A model generated the notes under the pieces. It was not told the origin of the DNA. It searched no databases and saw nothing but the letters and a program-made list of their open reading frames with translations. The translations under genes and the position numbers were made by a program. A stretch of DNA of 64,000 bases from Saprospirales bacterium (GTDB taxonomy: Bacteria; Bacteroidota; Bacteroidia; Chitinophagales; Saprospiraceae): assembly GCA_002698985.1 (NCBI GenBank), contig PAAY01000096.1, positions 1 to 64,000 on the forward strand, written 5' to 3'. Of the stretch, positions 26,074 through 34,810 are shown piece after piece; within the stretch, counting starts at the first letter, position 1, and each line of letters begins with the position of its first letter.

Positions 26074-27714
26074 ATGAAACTCAGAATTCTACAACAGCTC
26101 TCACTCCTGGCCGGCCTTCTTCTCGCCGGTTTTCCTTCGGTAAACGGCCAGACGGTTCAACTGAACCTCACCGGAATGACTCCCCACGTTGGGCAAAAAT
26201 TTGAAGCCCGCCTGGTGGACAAAGCGACCCTCCGCGAAGTGGACCGCACCAAGGTGGACCCCATTGGCGCAGCCGATTTCAGTATTACCCTCACGGGCGA
26301 AATGGGCGGAAGTTACTACCTCGATTTTTACGCCGACCTGAACCAGAACGGTACCTATGATGCCCCACCTGTGGACCACGCATGGCGAATGGACGCCGAC
26401 AACCTTGCCATGGGGGTCAACAATTTTGACTTCGCCCATGCGGGCAATTTTACGGACATCGAATGGCGCCATACTATCACCATGAACTTTACAGGAATGA
26501 CCCCGCACGTTGGTCAGATGCTGGAAATCAGAGTCCGAGACATCAACCAGACCGGAAGGGAAGTAGGCCGGGTAACCATCAGCGCCATTGAGCAGGCTGA
26601 TTTTTCTGTGACCCTGCCATTCGTAATTCCCGGTAGGAGTTACTTCCTGGACTTTTTCGCCGACCTGAACCAGAACGGGCAGTACGATGCTCCACCCATG
26701 GACCATGCCTGGCGGGAAATGGTTTCAGAGGCAACGGGTGACATGGAAGTTGATTTTATGCATGCAGCCAACTTTACCGACATCGGTGAATCCGGCTTGC
26801 TCAGGGTCAATTTTTCTGGGATGAATCCGCACGTCGGTCAGTTGTTGGAGTTGCGAGTCATCAACAGCAGCACCGGTGCAGAAGTGGAGCGTCACCGCCG
26901 CATGATCGTCCAGCCGGACTTTGCGGTGGAAATCCCGGGGGTGCAGCCCGGAGAGAATTACGACGTTGATTTCTATGCTGACTTAAGTCAGAACGGGCTG
27001 TACGATGCTCCTCCAATGGACCACGCCTGGCAGGAATCTTTCACGGCCAGCGGGGGAACCGATGAGATCAACTTCAGCCACAACGCCAGCTTTTCGGACA
27101 TAGAGTGGAAGTACCTTTTTACCCTGGAAGCTGAGGACATGCAACCGCACGTTGGGCAGAAATTTGAACTGAGGGTGGTAAAAACAGGTGACAACGAGGA
27201 AGTCGGCCGTTTTTCAATGCCTTCAATCGTGGTTCCGCATTTCTTTGTAAGAGTACCCGGGCTGGAATTGGGCGACGATTACAACATTGACTTTTACGCC
27301 GATTTCAACCAAAACGGCGTGTACGATGCCCCACCCATGGATCATGCCTGGCGCGAAAACCTCCAGGATGACGAAGGCGATGAAACCATAACCTTTCACC
27401 ACAATACTTCTTTCACGGATATCATGTTCCCAACGGCAGTCAGGGAGATCAGCTCCATCGAATCTGCCAGCCTGTATCCGAATCCGGCGGTTGATTTTGT
27501 CACCCTGGAACTGAACCTGAATGAGTACACCGTTTTGCAGGCAGAGGTGCTAAACATGACTGGAGCGATTGTCTCTTCGGTTCCTCAAAGCGGGTTTTCC
27601 GAAGGATACAACAAACTCTCAGTTCCGCTCGGTGACTTGCCGGCAGGCCTTTATTTCCTGAAAATTCAGGACGATGAAGGTGGGCTTCTGACAGTCAAAT
27701 TGATGAAGAAGTAA
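26074..27714 (+). CDS. T9SS cargo with four ~105-aa tandem repeats
   Basis: 546 residues from the ATG at 26074, which begins a signal peptide (hydrophobic 6-22, ending VNG-Q). Four repeats follow at about 28-129, 134-238, 243-344 and 348-450. Each starts with GMxPHVGQxxExRV and carries near its end a FYADLNQNGxYDAPPMDHAWR block, with DxNxNGxYD resembling a calcium-binding loop, and ends FTDI. Residues ~460-546 form a type A T9SS sorting domain (SASLYPNPAVDFVTLEL ... LPAGLYFLKI ... KLMKK). The protein is exported and probably surface-attached. The repeat is not one I recognise. Confidence 0.85.
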   Translation: MKLRILQQLSLLAGLLLAGFPSVNGQTVQLNLTGMTPHVGQKFEARLVDKATLREVDRTKVDPIGAADFSITLTGEMGGSYYLDFYADLNQNGTYDAPPVDHAWRMDADNLAMGVNNFDFAHAGNFTDIEWRHTITMNFTGMTPHVGQMLEIRVRDINQTGREVGRVTISAIEQADFSVTLPFVIPGRSYFLDFFADLNQNGQYDAPPMDHAWREMVSEATGDMEVDFMHAANFTDIGESGLLRVNFSGMNPHVGQLLELRVINSSTGAEVERHRRMIVQPDFAVEIPGVQPGENYDVDFYADLSQNGLYDAPPMDHAWQESFTASGGTDEINFSHNASFSDIEWKYLFTLEAEDMQPHVGQKFELRVVKTGDNEEVGRFSMPSIVVPHFFVRVPGLELGDDYNIDFYADFNQNGVYDAPPMDHAWRENLQDDEGDETITFHHNTSFTDIMFPTAVREISSIESASLYPNPAVDFVTLELNLNEYTVLQAEVLNMTGAIVSSVPQSGFSEGYNKLSVPLGDLPAGLYFLKIQDDEGGLLTVKLMKK

Positions 27715-27744
27715 TTCTGGCTAAGTGATCTTGTTCTAGCATTT

Positions 27745-27783
27745 TCACCGGTTTGGGTACCTGGTACCTGACCGGTGATTTTT
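27745..27783 (+). terminator. intrinsic terminator after the four-repeat gene
   Basis: TCACCGGT (27745-27752) and ACCGGTGA (27771-27778) form the outer stem; two GGTACC palindromes lie inside it. A TTTTT run follows at 27779-27783. Confidence 0.8.
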
Positions 27784-27805
27784 GACCTTTAAAACCTTTT
27801 CTGTT

Positions 27806-28165
27806 ATGCTTCGCAAAAATGTATTGTTGATTTTGACCTTTGCACTTTTGGCTGTGCAGGCCTGTAAGAAAGATGAGGATACTACTCCGGAATGCGACAC
27901 GACCAATGTCAGTTTCAGCCAGGATATCCTTCCCATTCTGGAAAACAGTTGTTTCAATGGCTGCCACAGCGGTAGCAACCCAACTTCAGGATTTTCCCTT
28001 GAGACGTACAACGATGTAAAAAAGAAAGTGGATGATGGTCGGTTGTTAGGGTCAGTGAAGCAGGAGTCAGGCTTTGTGGCTATGCCATTGAACCAGGGTC
28101 CTATCAGTGACTGCAATCAAAGCCTGATCGAAGCCTGGATCAACCAGGGGGCACCTAATAATTGA
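27806..28165 (+). CDS. small lipoprotein with a CxxxCH motif
   Basis: 119 residues from the ATG at 27806. A lipoprotein signal ends at Cys20 (AVQAC). After an acidic stretch, FSQDILPILENSCFNGCHSGSNPTSGFSLETY resembles the start of planctomycete-type cytochrome c domains, where heme binds CxxCH; here the spacing is CFNGCH, three residues between cysteines. Heme binding with this spacing is uncommon, so the motif may be a relic or an unusual c-type site. The C-terminal SLIEAWINQGAPNN matches the usual end of these domains (helix then GAxxN). It sits in the envelope. Confidence 0.78.
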   Translation: MLRKNVLLILTFALLAVQACKKDEDTTPECDTTNVSFSQDILPILENSCFNGCHSGSNPTSGFSLETYNDVKKKVDDGRLLGSVKQESGFVAMPLNQGPISDCNQSLIEAWINQGAPNN

Positions 28166-28214
28166 TTTGGTCAGGCGCTGACTTTCAGTCAGCTACTGAA
28201 TTTTCGGAAATAAA

Positions 28215-28244
28215 AACAGGAGCTAATGGGAATTAGCTCCTGTT
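28215..28244 (-). terminator. intrinsic terminator of the Trp/His/Arg-rich gene
   Basis: A 13-bp perfect stem (28215-28227 and 28232-28244) with a 4-nt loop. On the - strand it runs into TTTTTATTT directly after the stop of the gene at 28277. Confidence 0.85.
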
Positions 28245-28276
28245 GTAGATTCGGGTATGTGGAAGGAACTTAAACG

Positions 28277-29320
28277 TTAACCGCCTCTCTTTTTTCTGGA
28301 GGTAGTCGTTTTCCGGGCTGCGCGTTTATTGCCTTTCTTGCTGACGCCGGCTTTTTTGGTCGTTTTTTTCCGAACCCCGGCCTTTCTGCCGGATTTAGAT
28401 TTTGCATTGGTGGTCGTTGTGGTTTTGGACACACCGGCCTTTTTACCGGATCTGGTTTTCACGCCGGCTTTGGTGGTGGTAGTGGTTTTGGACACCTTGC
28501 CGCGGGGAGTTTTTACTGTGGTCTTGGTTGTAGTCTTGCTGACCCCGGCTTTGCCTTTCACAGTCCGGGTCTTTCTGACGGTTGTCGTTTTGGTCCGAAC
28601 GGTGTGTGAATAAGTTCTTCGGGGAGCATAAACCCTGTGAGCCCGGGTTACCCGATGAACGTTTACCACATGGTAGTGGCGCCTCCACGGATGGGTGTGT
28701 ACCACGAAAACGTGGAATGGGCGTGGTCTCCAGGGCCTCCACCAAGGTGGGTAGTAAGCCCAGCGCCAGGGAGAAACCCATACGACATAGCCTGGGCTGT
28801 AAACGAATCTGACACAAGGCCAAACCCATACGTTTACGATGACTCTTTCAAAGTCCACATGGGGGCCGCCTTTGCCATCGCGGCTGAACTCCTCTTCGTA
28901 AGGTTCCACAATGGTCTGCTCACCGTAAACGTCCTCGTCTCCAATGATCTGGAGCATGGCTTCTTCAGGGCCGGTCTTTTCCAATTCGATGACGGCAACA
29001 TCCTGGATTTCTTTTTCATTGACATACACCTGCAACACGATGGCGTGAACGTCGTCTTCCATGTTGTCAACCACCCGGACGTAGTCAACCTGTCCATCTT
29101 CGTTGAGGTCGAGGTTGTTGACGTTGTTGTCCTCGGCGTTGAGTGCTTTTTCAAACTCTTCGAGTGTCTGGGATTTTTTGAACAGTTCCAGTGCTCCTTC
29201 GAGGCTGAAATTATCACCGGGGAAACCTGTGCTGTCCACTTCGGTTTGAGCCATTGCCGGAACGGCGAATAAAACCACCAGCAATGCGCAGCTGATTTTG
29301 ACAAAGATTTTCTGGATCAT
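28277..29320 (-). CDS. secreted Trp/His/Arg-rich protein with Lys/Thr-rich tail
   Basis: 347 residues. A signal peptide ends near residue 24 (AMA-Q). Residues ~26-155 form an acidic domain with LDLNEDGQVDYVRVVDN, an EF-loop-like calcium site, and a FERVIVNVWVWPCVRFVY block. Residues ~165-225 are extremely rich in Trp, Pro, Tyr, His and Arg (WVSPWRWAYYPPWW, WRRHYHVVNVHRV). Residues ~240-347 are Lys/Thr/Arg repeats (KAGVSKTTTKTT-like, at least four times). I have seen this acidic head in Bacteroidota proteins, without a known role. Highly basic tail suggests binding to polyanions. Confidence 0.78.
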   Translation of the reverse strand: MIQKIFVKISCALLVVLFAVPAMAQTEVDSTGFPGDNFSLEGALELFKKSQTLEEFEKALNAEDNNVNNLDLNEDGQVDYVRVVDNMEDDVHAIVLQVYVNEKEIQDVAVIELEKTGPEEAMLQIIGDEDVYGEQTIVEPYEEEFSRDGKGGPHVDFERVIVNVWVWPCVRFVYSPGYVVWVSPWRWAYYPPWWRPWRPRPFHVFVVHTHPWRRHYHVVNVHRVTRAHRVYAPRRTYSHTVRTKTTTVRKTRTVKGKAGVSKTTTKTTVKTPRGKVSKTTTTTKAGVKTRSGKKAGVSKTTTTTNAKSKSGRKAGVRKKTTKKAGVSKKGNKRAARKTTTSRKKRGG

Positions 29321-29499
29321 GGCTAAATGAGTTTAATGAATAAACTGGATTCTAACACCTGTTCATCAGAATGAACATGCCACAGATAGGGGAAGGCGTG
29401 CAGGGTTTAAAGGGTAAGATTTTCTTAACAAGAATTCAGGCAATGGGCATGCCCATTTTTCCGGAATGAAGCCATTTGCCGCAGGCGAAAAGAAAAGGG

Positions 29500-32085
29500 T
29501 TACTGATTGCCTCCGCTTCTGCCGGTGCCGAAAGGATCTTCGAAAAACTGCTCGTTGGATGCCGGGGTGGCCGATGGGTTCTCCTCAAATTCATCTTCAC
29601 TGTTGTCCCGGTTGTCGAAGCCGGCACAATCCAGCCCGATGCTGAGGTCGCCTTGGGGTTTGACGAATTTTGCCTCCCAGTTGTACCCGGATTCAGGGTC
29701 GTTTTCCAGGCTGCTGAGAAACTCTTTGCAGAAGGGTTTGGCCATTCTGGAACCCTGACCGTCGTAAAGCGTGAGGAAGCGCACCCAGCGATCTTCACCT
29801 CCTACCCAGGTTCCAACGACGAGTGTGGGCGTGATGGCCATGAACCAGCCATCAACGTAGTTGTTGGTGGTACCCGTTTTGCCGCCCACCTCACTTTTCA
29901 GGCCCATACTTCCGCTGGCGTATTTCAGCATTTCAACCATCACGTAGTTGGGCTCTTCTTCCAGCACCTGCTTTTCGATTTGCTCCTGAGCATAAATGGT
30001 GCGCCCGTTTTTGTCCTCGATGCGGGTGATGAAGATGGGGCGGTTGGAATAGCCGTTGTTGGCGAAGGTGGTGTAGGCACCTGTCATGTCGTACACCGAC
30101 AGGTCGGCAGCGCCAAGACAGATGGAAGGTTGTTTCGGAATTTTTTTGGTGTCGATCCCCATGTTGCCGAGCAATTCGATGACGGGGTCCACGCTTCCCA
30201 ACTGCTGCATCAGGAAGACAGAAACGGTGTTGACCGATTTCTTGAGGGCCTGCCGCAGCTGCATGCGCTGGCCGGAGTATTTGCCGTCGGCATTGCTGGG
30301 CGTCCAGGGTTCAAGCAGTCCGAAATTCCCATCGCCCGGGAAAATGGTCCGTTGGATGTCGTCCACTTCCTGGCAGGGAGAGATGCCTTGCTGGGCAATG
30401 GCCGTAGCGTAGATGAAGGGTTTGAAAGTAGAACCCACCTGCCGGTTGGAGCGGGTGTGGTCGTAGGCGAAATACTTGTGATTGATGCCCCCGATCCAGG
30501 CTTTGACATGACCGTTGCGCGGGTCAACGGCCAGCGAGCCTATTTGCAGGAACAAGTGGTGGTATTTGAGGGAATCGAGAGGGGTCATGGTGGTGTCCTT
30601 CTCAAAAGTCTCGTTGTAGTCGAACACCTTCATTTTGACCGGTTTGTTGAACTCATCCTCAACGGCGGCCTGAAACTCCTGCCACCTGGTTTTCAGTTCT
30701 TCCCACAGTTCGTGCTCCAGGGCTTTTTTGTAAACAGCTACCTGGTCGGAGTTCAGTGTTTTGCGGGAAACAAGCTTTGCAAAATACCCGGGCTGTTCCG
30801 ACTCTTCGATCATTCTTTCTATGGCCACGTCACTGAGGCGGAGTTCCGGAATGGCATCTTCCAGTTTCGACTCCACATCGTTCATGTACCGCTCTCTCAT
30901 TCGCGCATAGCGGTCCGATTCACGGATCATCTGGCGCAACTTCCACTTGCGGTAGTTGAGTTCGGCCTGGGTCGTATGCTCTTTGTCAACGTAGTCCCAG
31001 GGTGACATTTTCTTCTCCTTGAACCACCGGCGCCAGAAGCGCTCCTGCAGGGCCTTCATGCTCTTGAACATGGCCTGTTCCGCATGTTTCTGAAAGGCGG
31101 GGTCAATGGTCGTGTAGATCTTCAGTCCGTCTTTGTAGGGGTTGTAGGGAGAGCCGTCGGCCTTTTTTCTGGCTTCATCGCTGGGTAGGATGTCATGCAC
31201 CAGCATTTTGGCTACCTCAGAGCGGAAGTACTGTGCCAGCCCCTGTGTGTGTGATTTTCTTTTGAAATTGGAAAGGTCAACCGGCAGCACTTTCAAGCTG
31301 TCATAGACTTCCTTTTCCAGGATGTTGTTGCGAACCATCTGGTACAACACCACGTTGCGGCGTTCCTGGGCTCTTTCCGGGCGCCTTCTGGGGTTGTAGT
31401 GCCAGGGGTTTTTCAGCATACCCACCAGCATGGCGGCTTCTTCCACCTTCAAAGAATCCTGTGATTTTCCGAAATAGGTTTCACTGGCAGCCTTGATGCC
31501 ATAACTGTCGTAGAGGAAATCGAACTTGTTGAGGTACATGGCGATGATTTCCTCTTTGGTGTATTTGCGCTCCAACTGAACGGCGATGATCCATTCTTTC
31601 AGTTTCTGGATGACACGTTCGGTGCCGGAACCCGGCTTGCCGGTGAAGAGCAGCTTCGCCAATTGCTGGGTAATGGTGCTGGCACCGCCGGAGCTGCGGT
31701 CGCCCATCAGAATTGTTTTGAAGAAAACACGGCCCAGTGCTTTGAAGTCAATGCCGCTGTGCTCGTGGTAGCGCACATCTTCAGTTGCAATGAGTGCCTG
31801 AATGATATAAGGAGAAAGCTCTTCGTAACTGACGGCTACCCGGTTTTCCGTAAACAAACGGCCCAGGACTTCGCCATTGTTGGCCAGGATTTCGGAAGCG
31901 AGCTCACTGCGGGGGTTTTCCAGTTCCTGTGTGTCGGGTAGGTCAGAAAACGACAGCGCCACAAATGTGATGATGCCGCCGGCAATACCTGCGAAAAACA
32001 GCCTCCACATCCATCGAACTATCGCCGCGTATTTCATTTGCTTCTGCTCACGCATCGAATCCTCGTTCAAATGATATTCTGACAT
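29500..32085 (-). CDS. mrcA: class A penicillin-binding protein (PBP1A), transglycosylase/transpeptidase
   Basis: 861 residues. A basic N-terminus and one membrane helix (~28-46) anchor a GT51 transglycosylase domain with the active-site TEDVRYHEHSGID (Glu102) and GGASTITQQLAK (133-144), which polymerises lipid II. The transpeptidase domain has all three motifs: STFKP with Ser552, SVN at 617-619 and KTGTT at 736-740. Between them (~340-510) lies a long charged helical insert, larger than in E. coli. It acts in the periplasm on peptidoglycan. The tail is acidic and Asn/Pro-rich. Start ATG at 32085; 32055 and 32037 are alternatives. Confidence 0.95.
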   Translation of the reverse strand: MSEYHLNEDSMREQKQMKYAAIVRWMWRLFFAGIAGGIITFVALSFSDLPDTQELENPRSELASEILANNGEVLGRLFTENRVAVSYEELSPYIIQALIATEDVRYHEHSGIDFKALGRVFFKTILMGDRSSGGASTITQQLAKLLFTGKPGSGTERVIQKLKEWIIAVQLERKYTKEEIIAMYLNKFDFLYDSYGIKAASETYFGKSQDSLKVEEAAMLVGMLKNPWHYNPRRRPERAQERRNVVLYQMVRNNILEKEVYDSLKVLPVDLSNFKRKSHTQGLAQYFRSEVAKMLVHDILPSDEARKKADGSPYNPYKDGLKIYTTIDPAFQKHAEQAMFKSMKALQERFWRRWFKEKKMSPWDYVDKEHTTQAELNYRKWKLRQMIRESDRYARMRERYMNDVESKLEDAIPELRLSDVAIERMIEESEQPGYFAKLVSRKTLNSDQVAVYKKALEHELWEELKTRWQEFQAAVEDEFNKPVKMKVFDYNETFEKDTTMTPLDSLKYHHLFLQIGSLAVDPRNGHVKAWIGGINHKYFAYDHTRSNRQVGSTFKPFIYATAIAQQGISPCQEVDDIQRTIFPGDGNFGLLEPWTPSNADGKYSGQRMQLRQALKKSVNTVSVFLMQQLGSVDPVIELLGNMGIDTKKIPKQPSICLGAADLSVYDMTGAYTTFANNGYSNRPIFITRIEDKNGRTIYAQEQIEKQVLEEEPNYVMVEMLKYASGSMGLKSEVGGKTGTTNNYVDGWFMAITPTLVVGTWVGGEDRWVRFLTLYDGQGSRMAKPFCKEFLSSLENDPESGYNWEAKFVKPQGDLSIGLDCAGFDNRDNSEDEFEENPSATPASNEQFFEDPFGTGRSGGNQ

Positions 32086-32487
32086 AGTAATGTTTGAGTT
32101 TCAGCCCCTAAGGTATTTCTACCTTCTGCCATTCTCCGGGGCGGCTACAAAGTTATAAAAGCATTGCCCACCATCACCTTACAACATGCGCTGTTTTAAG
32201 GTTTTAACGCTTTTGCAGCCTTAGGTAAGGTTTTTACCCGGCATTAAGTTGCTGTCACGGGCACTTCTTTTCAAAAGCCCACATTCGCTCATCCCTGATA
32301 ATTGTCAATTTCTAAGGTGTTTAGAATCATGGATTTAGGGCTGTTGCTTGTGATGGCGGTCACATTCAGGATGGTAGTTGGGCCGGTAATTTTAAACCGG
32401 AAATCACCCCGGAATAAGTATCAATCATTGAAATCTTCCCGGTGCGACGATATGCCAATATCACCGCCGGAAAAAAACCAGCTACAC
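32086..32487. promoter_or_regulatory. 402-bp divergent promoter region of PBP1A and FadL-like genes
   Basis: Contains a -7 box for the PBP gene: TAACTTTG on the - strand (reverse of 32148-32155), without a clear -33 box. For the FadL gene no TAnnTTTG is visible. A CCGGT/ACCGG inverted repeat lies near 32383. No repeats of the array families and no gene are seen. Confidence 0.5.
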
Positions 32488-33846
32488 ATGAAAAACCTGC
32501 TTAGTCTATTAGCAATTTTCGTCACAATCAGTGTGCAGGCACAAACCGGTCACATTTTGCAAGGTGCGGGTGCCGTCAACTTCTCGATGGGAGGTGCAGG
32601 AACGGCCTTGCCTGTTGATGCTGCCGGGGCTTTGCAATGGAACCCGGCCTCCATCACCACCTTCCAAAACAACGAACTGTCATTGAGTGTGGCTTACTTC
32701 ACGGCTGCACCTGAAGTGTACGCCAAGGTGTTGCAGCCCGATGGACAGGGTGGATTCTTCACCATAGAAGGATTGACTGAGGATGAGAAAGGAGCTTCCC
32801 CGCTCCCCACGCTCGGCATCGTCTTCGCAAATCCCGACAGTAAATTCAAGTTTGGCATTTCTGCTTTCGGGGTAAGTGGTTTCGGAGTCGATTTTCCTGA
32901 AACCACCAACCTGCCCACCAGCCCGGACTTTGACCCCTCCAACTCCAACCCACTGCTTTATCCCCAATCAATGGGTGGATTCGGACGGCTGTTTTCGGAG
33001 TACCAGTTGATGCAGGTGGGAATCACCGGTGCCTATGAAGTTGCCGAGGGCTTTTCCGTAGCCGTGAGCCCACTTTTCAACTACTCCTCTTTGGAAATCA
33101 AACCGGTTCCGATTGCTGCTCCCTCTCCCGAGCTGGGCTACTACCTGGGTGACAAGGCCTCAACGCTGGGCTATGGATTCCAGGCGGCCCTCTTTTACCA
33201 GACGGAAATGGGACTGAACTTCGGGCTCACTTACAAAAGCCCGCAGTGGTTCAAAGACATGGAGATCGATGGAAAATACCTGGATGGATCCAAAGCCCCG
33301 ACGACGAATTTCAGCATGGACTTCCCGTCCATCATCTCAGCCGGCATAGGATTCAGCAATGACATGATTGACCTCGGTGTTGACTACCGATTCATCAACT
33401 ACGAGAAAACCGATGGTTTTGAGAAGTCTGGCTGGGTCATCGCTGAAAACGGTTATCCAAACGGTGCCGTAGCCGGTTTCGGTTGGAAAAATGTGCACGT
33501 TGTAGCACTTGGTCTGCAATACAAAGGCATTGACAAGGTCCCCATCCGGTTGGGCTATACCTACAACACCAGCCCCGTGGATGAAAGCAACCTCTTCTTC
33601 TCAACGCCGGCAACGGCCATCATTCAAAATGCTGTGCAGGCGGGCATTGGTTACAGCATCAACGACCAGCTGGCAGTCAACCTGGCTTACCATCACGGTT
33701 TGGAAGGAGAAGTTAAGGGCCAGCTGTTTAACCCCATGTTCATCACTCCTGATGATCCGCTCGGAAAAGTTCCGGAAAGTGAGTTGATTGCCAGAATGAC
33801 CACCGATATGATCATCCTGGGCCTCACCTACGGATTCGGAAAATAG
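32488..33846 (+). CDS. OmpP1/FadL family outer-membrane transporter
   Basis: 452 residues from the ATG at 32488, where a signal peptide begins (hydrophobic 4-17, ending VQA-Q); the longer frame from 32302 has no such start. The FadL signature follows: HILQGAGAVNFSMGGAGTALPVDAAGALQWNPAS. The rest is beta-strand-rich and ends with LGLTYGFGK, a typical barrel end. FadL channels carry hydrophobic compounds such as long-chain fatty acids across the outer membrane. A strong terminator follows, so it is monocistronic. Confidence 0.92.
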   Translation: MKNLLSLLAIFVTISVQAQTGHILQGAGAVNFSMGGAGTALPVDAAGALQWNPASITTFQNNELSLSVAYFTAAPEVYAKVLQPDGQGGFFTIEGLTEDEKGASPLPTLGIVFANPDSKFKFGISAFGVSGFGVDFPETTNLPTSPDFDPSNSNPLLYPQSMGGFGRLFSEYQLMQVGITGAYEVAEGFSVAVSPLFNYSSLEIKPVPIAAPSPELGYYLGDKASTLGYGFQAALFYQTEMGLNFGLTYKSPQWFKDMEIDGKYLDGSKAPTTNFSMDFPSIISAGIGFSNDMIDLGVDYRFINYEKTDGFEKSGWVIAENGYPNGAVAGFGWKNVHVVALGLQYKGIDKVPIRLGYTYNTSPVDESNLFFSTPATAIIQNAVQAGIGYSINDQLAVNLAYHHGLEGEVKGQLFNPMFITPDDPLGKVPESELIARMTTDMIILGLTYGFGK

Positions 33847-33868
33847 ATTTTTTTAGAGCTCCCACGGT

Positions 33869-33905
33869 AGCTCCGCCGGCGAAACGTCCTCGGCGGGGCT
33901 TTTTT
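33869..33905 (+). terminator. intrinsic terminator of the FadL-like gene
   Basis: A 10-bp GC-rich stem (33869-33878 and 33891-33900, one G-T pair) with a 12-nt loop, followed by a T run from 33900 on. Confidence 0.9.
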
Positions 33906-33950
33906 GTTGGGCTTTTTTAAGCGGGTTTGTTACCTTTCTCCCTACTGTTC

Positions 33951-34053
33951 TTAACCACAGTTATAACACGGAGTTCCGCGGAGCTAGCCCTCCCAAACCC
34001 TAAACTCTAAACTCTACACCCTACACTCTACACTCTACACCCTACACCCTAAA
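33951..34053. repeat. CACGGAGTTC and CCCTAAA/CTCTACA arrays
   Basis: 33951-33988 is one copy of the TTAACCACAG...CACGGAGTTCC...GGAGCTAGC element. 33998-34053 is eight units of a 7-bp sequence varying between CCCTAAA, CTCTAAA, CTCTACA and CCCTACA. The array ends 6 bp before the ATG of the next gene. Confidence 0.85.
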
Positions 34054-34059
34054 CCATCC

Positions 34060-34623
34060 ATGCGTTGTTTTTTCTTTTTCGTCGCAATGGGATTGCTGGT
34101 AAATGATCTACAGGCCCAGCGAATAGATTATCCGCCGGGGTTTGCCCGCTTGCTGGAACAATGTGACCTCGTCTGGTTCGAGCCCCTCGATGCCGGCTAC
34201 CGGGATACCTACCAGAACAGTGACAACCCGGTCATGTGCGACCTGGCCCTTCGTTCTCCGAAGGAAAAACTTGAAATAAGGCTCAAGATCATACCATGGC
34301 TGAACCGGGATGTCAAAACGCAAGCCCCCAATGTCATCACCTGGCGGGCACTGACAGATGTGGCCGTCAACGACGACGACAACCTCATCTCCGGCATCCA
34401 GCTCTCTCAGGAAGAAGCCCGGGAGCGCTTCGGAGCTGATATGGCCCTGATGTATTTCTTTAAACCAAAGCCCATCTTCTCAAATTACCCCTTTTGCCGC
34501 ATGTTGGCCCTGGCCAAAGCGGGCAAGGCTACCGTTCTCGTATTCTATTTCTTTGAAGATGAAAACAACCCTGCGCTGGACTATCGGCTGGAACTCATTG
34601 GGTTCAATCGTGGGAAATCGTGA
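34060..34623 (+). CDS. hypothetical secreted protein, 187 aa
   Basis: A short signal peptide (hydrophobic 3-14, ending LQA-Q near residue 20) is followed by a mixed alpha/beta domain with LVWFEPLDAGYRDTYQNSD and, later, DMALMYFFKPKPIFSNYPFCRMLALAKAGKA. It looks like a compact periplasmic protein. I do not recognise the family. It is bounded by repeat arrays on both sides: the ATG is 6 bp after a 7-bp array and the TGA stop is formed by the first bases of the 34621 array. No neighbour gives a clue to its role. Confidence 0.75.
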   Translation: MRCFFFFVAMGLLVNDLQAQRIDYPPGFARLLEQCDLVWFEPLDAGYRDTYQNSDNPVMCDLALRSPKEKLEIRLKIIPWLNRDVKTQAPNVITWRALTDVAVNDDDNLISGIQLSQEEARERFGADMALMYFFKPKPIFSNYPFCRMLALAKAGKATVLVFYFFEDENNPALDYRLELIGFNRGKS

Positions 34624-34809
34624 CTCGTGACTCGTGACTCGTAACTCGTGACTCGTAACACGTGACTCGTGACTCGTAACTCGTGACACGTGACGGGCGT
34701 GACAAACGTGACGGGCGTGACAAACGTGACGGGCGTGACAGGCGTGACGAACGTGACGAGCGTGACGAGCGTGACAGGCGTGACAAACGTGACGAACGTG
34801 ACATGCGTG
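34621..34809. repeat. adjacent 7-bp and 9-bp tandem arrays sharing CGTGAC
   Basis: 34621-34694 is 10.5 units of a 7-bp TGACTCG sequence (variants TAACTCG, TAACACG, TGACACG). 34695-34809 is 12.8 units of a 9-bp NNNCGTGAC sequence with NNN mostly GGG, AAA, GAA, GAG or AGG. The two arrays join without a gap. The first three bases form the stop codon of the preceding gene. Confidence 0.95.
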
Positions 34810-34810
34810 C

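Noticed and set aside
29476-31005. 509-codon open frame on the + strand
   Set aside because: Antisense of the PBP1A transpeptidase region, which carries STFKP, SVN and KTGTT. No features of its own.
33998-34053. Telomere-like CCCTAAA repeat, possible eukaryotic contamination
   Set aside because: Units are mixed with CTCTACA variants, lie between bacterial genes, and recur in the same form at several bacterial loci in the window.
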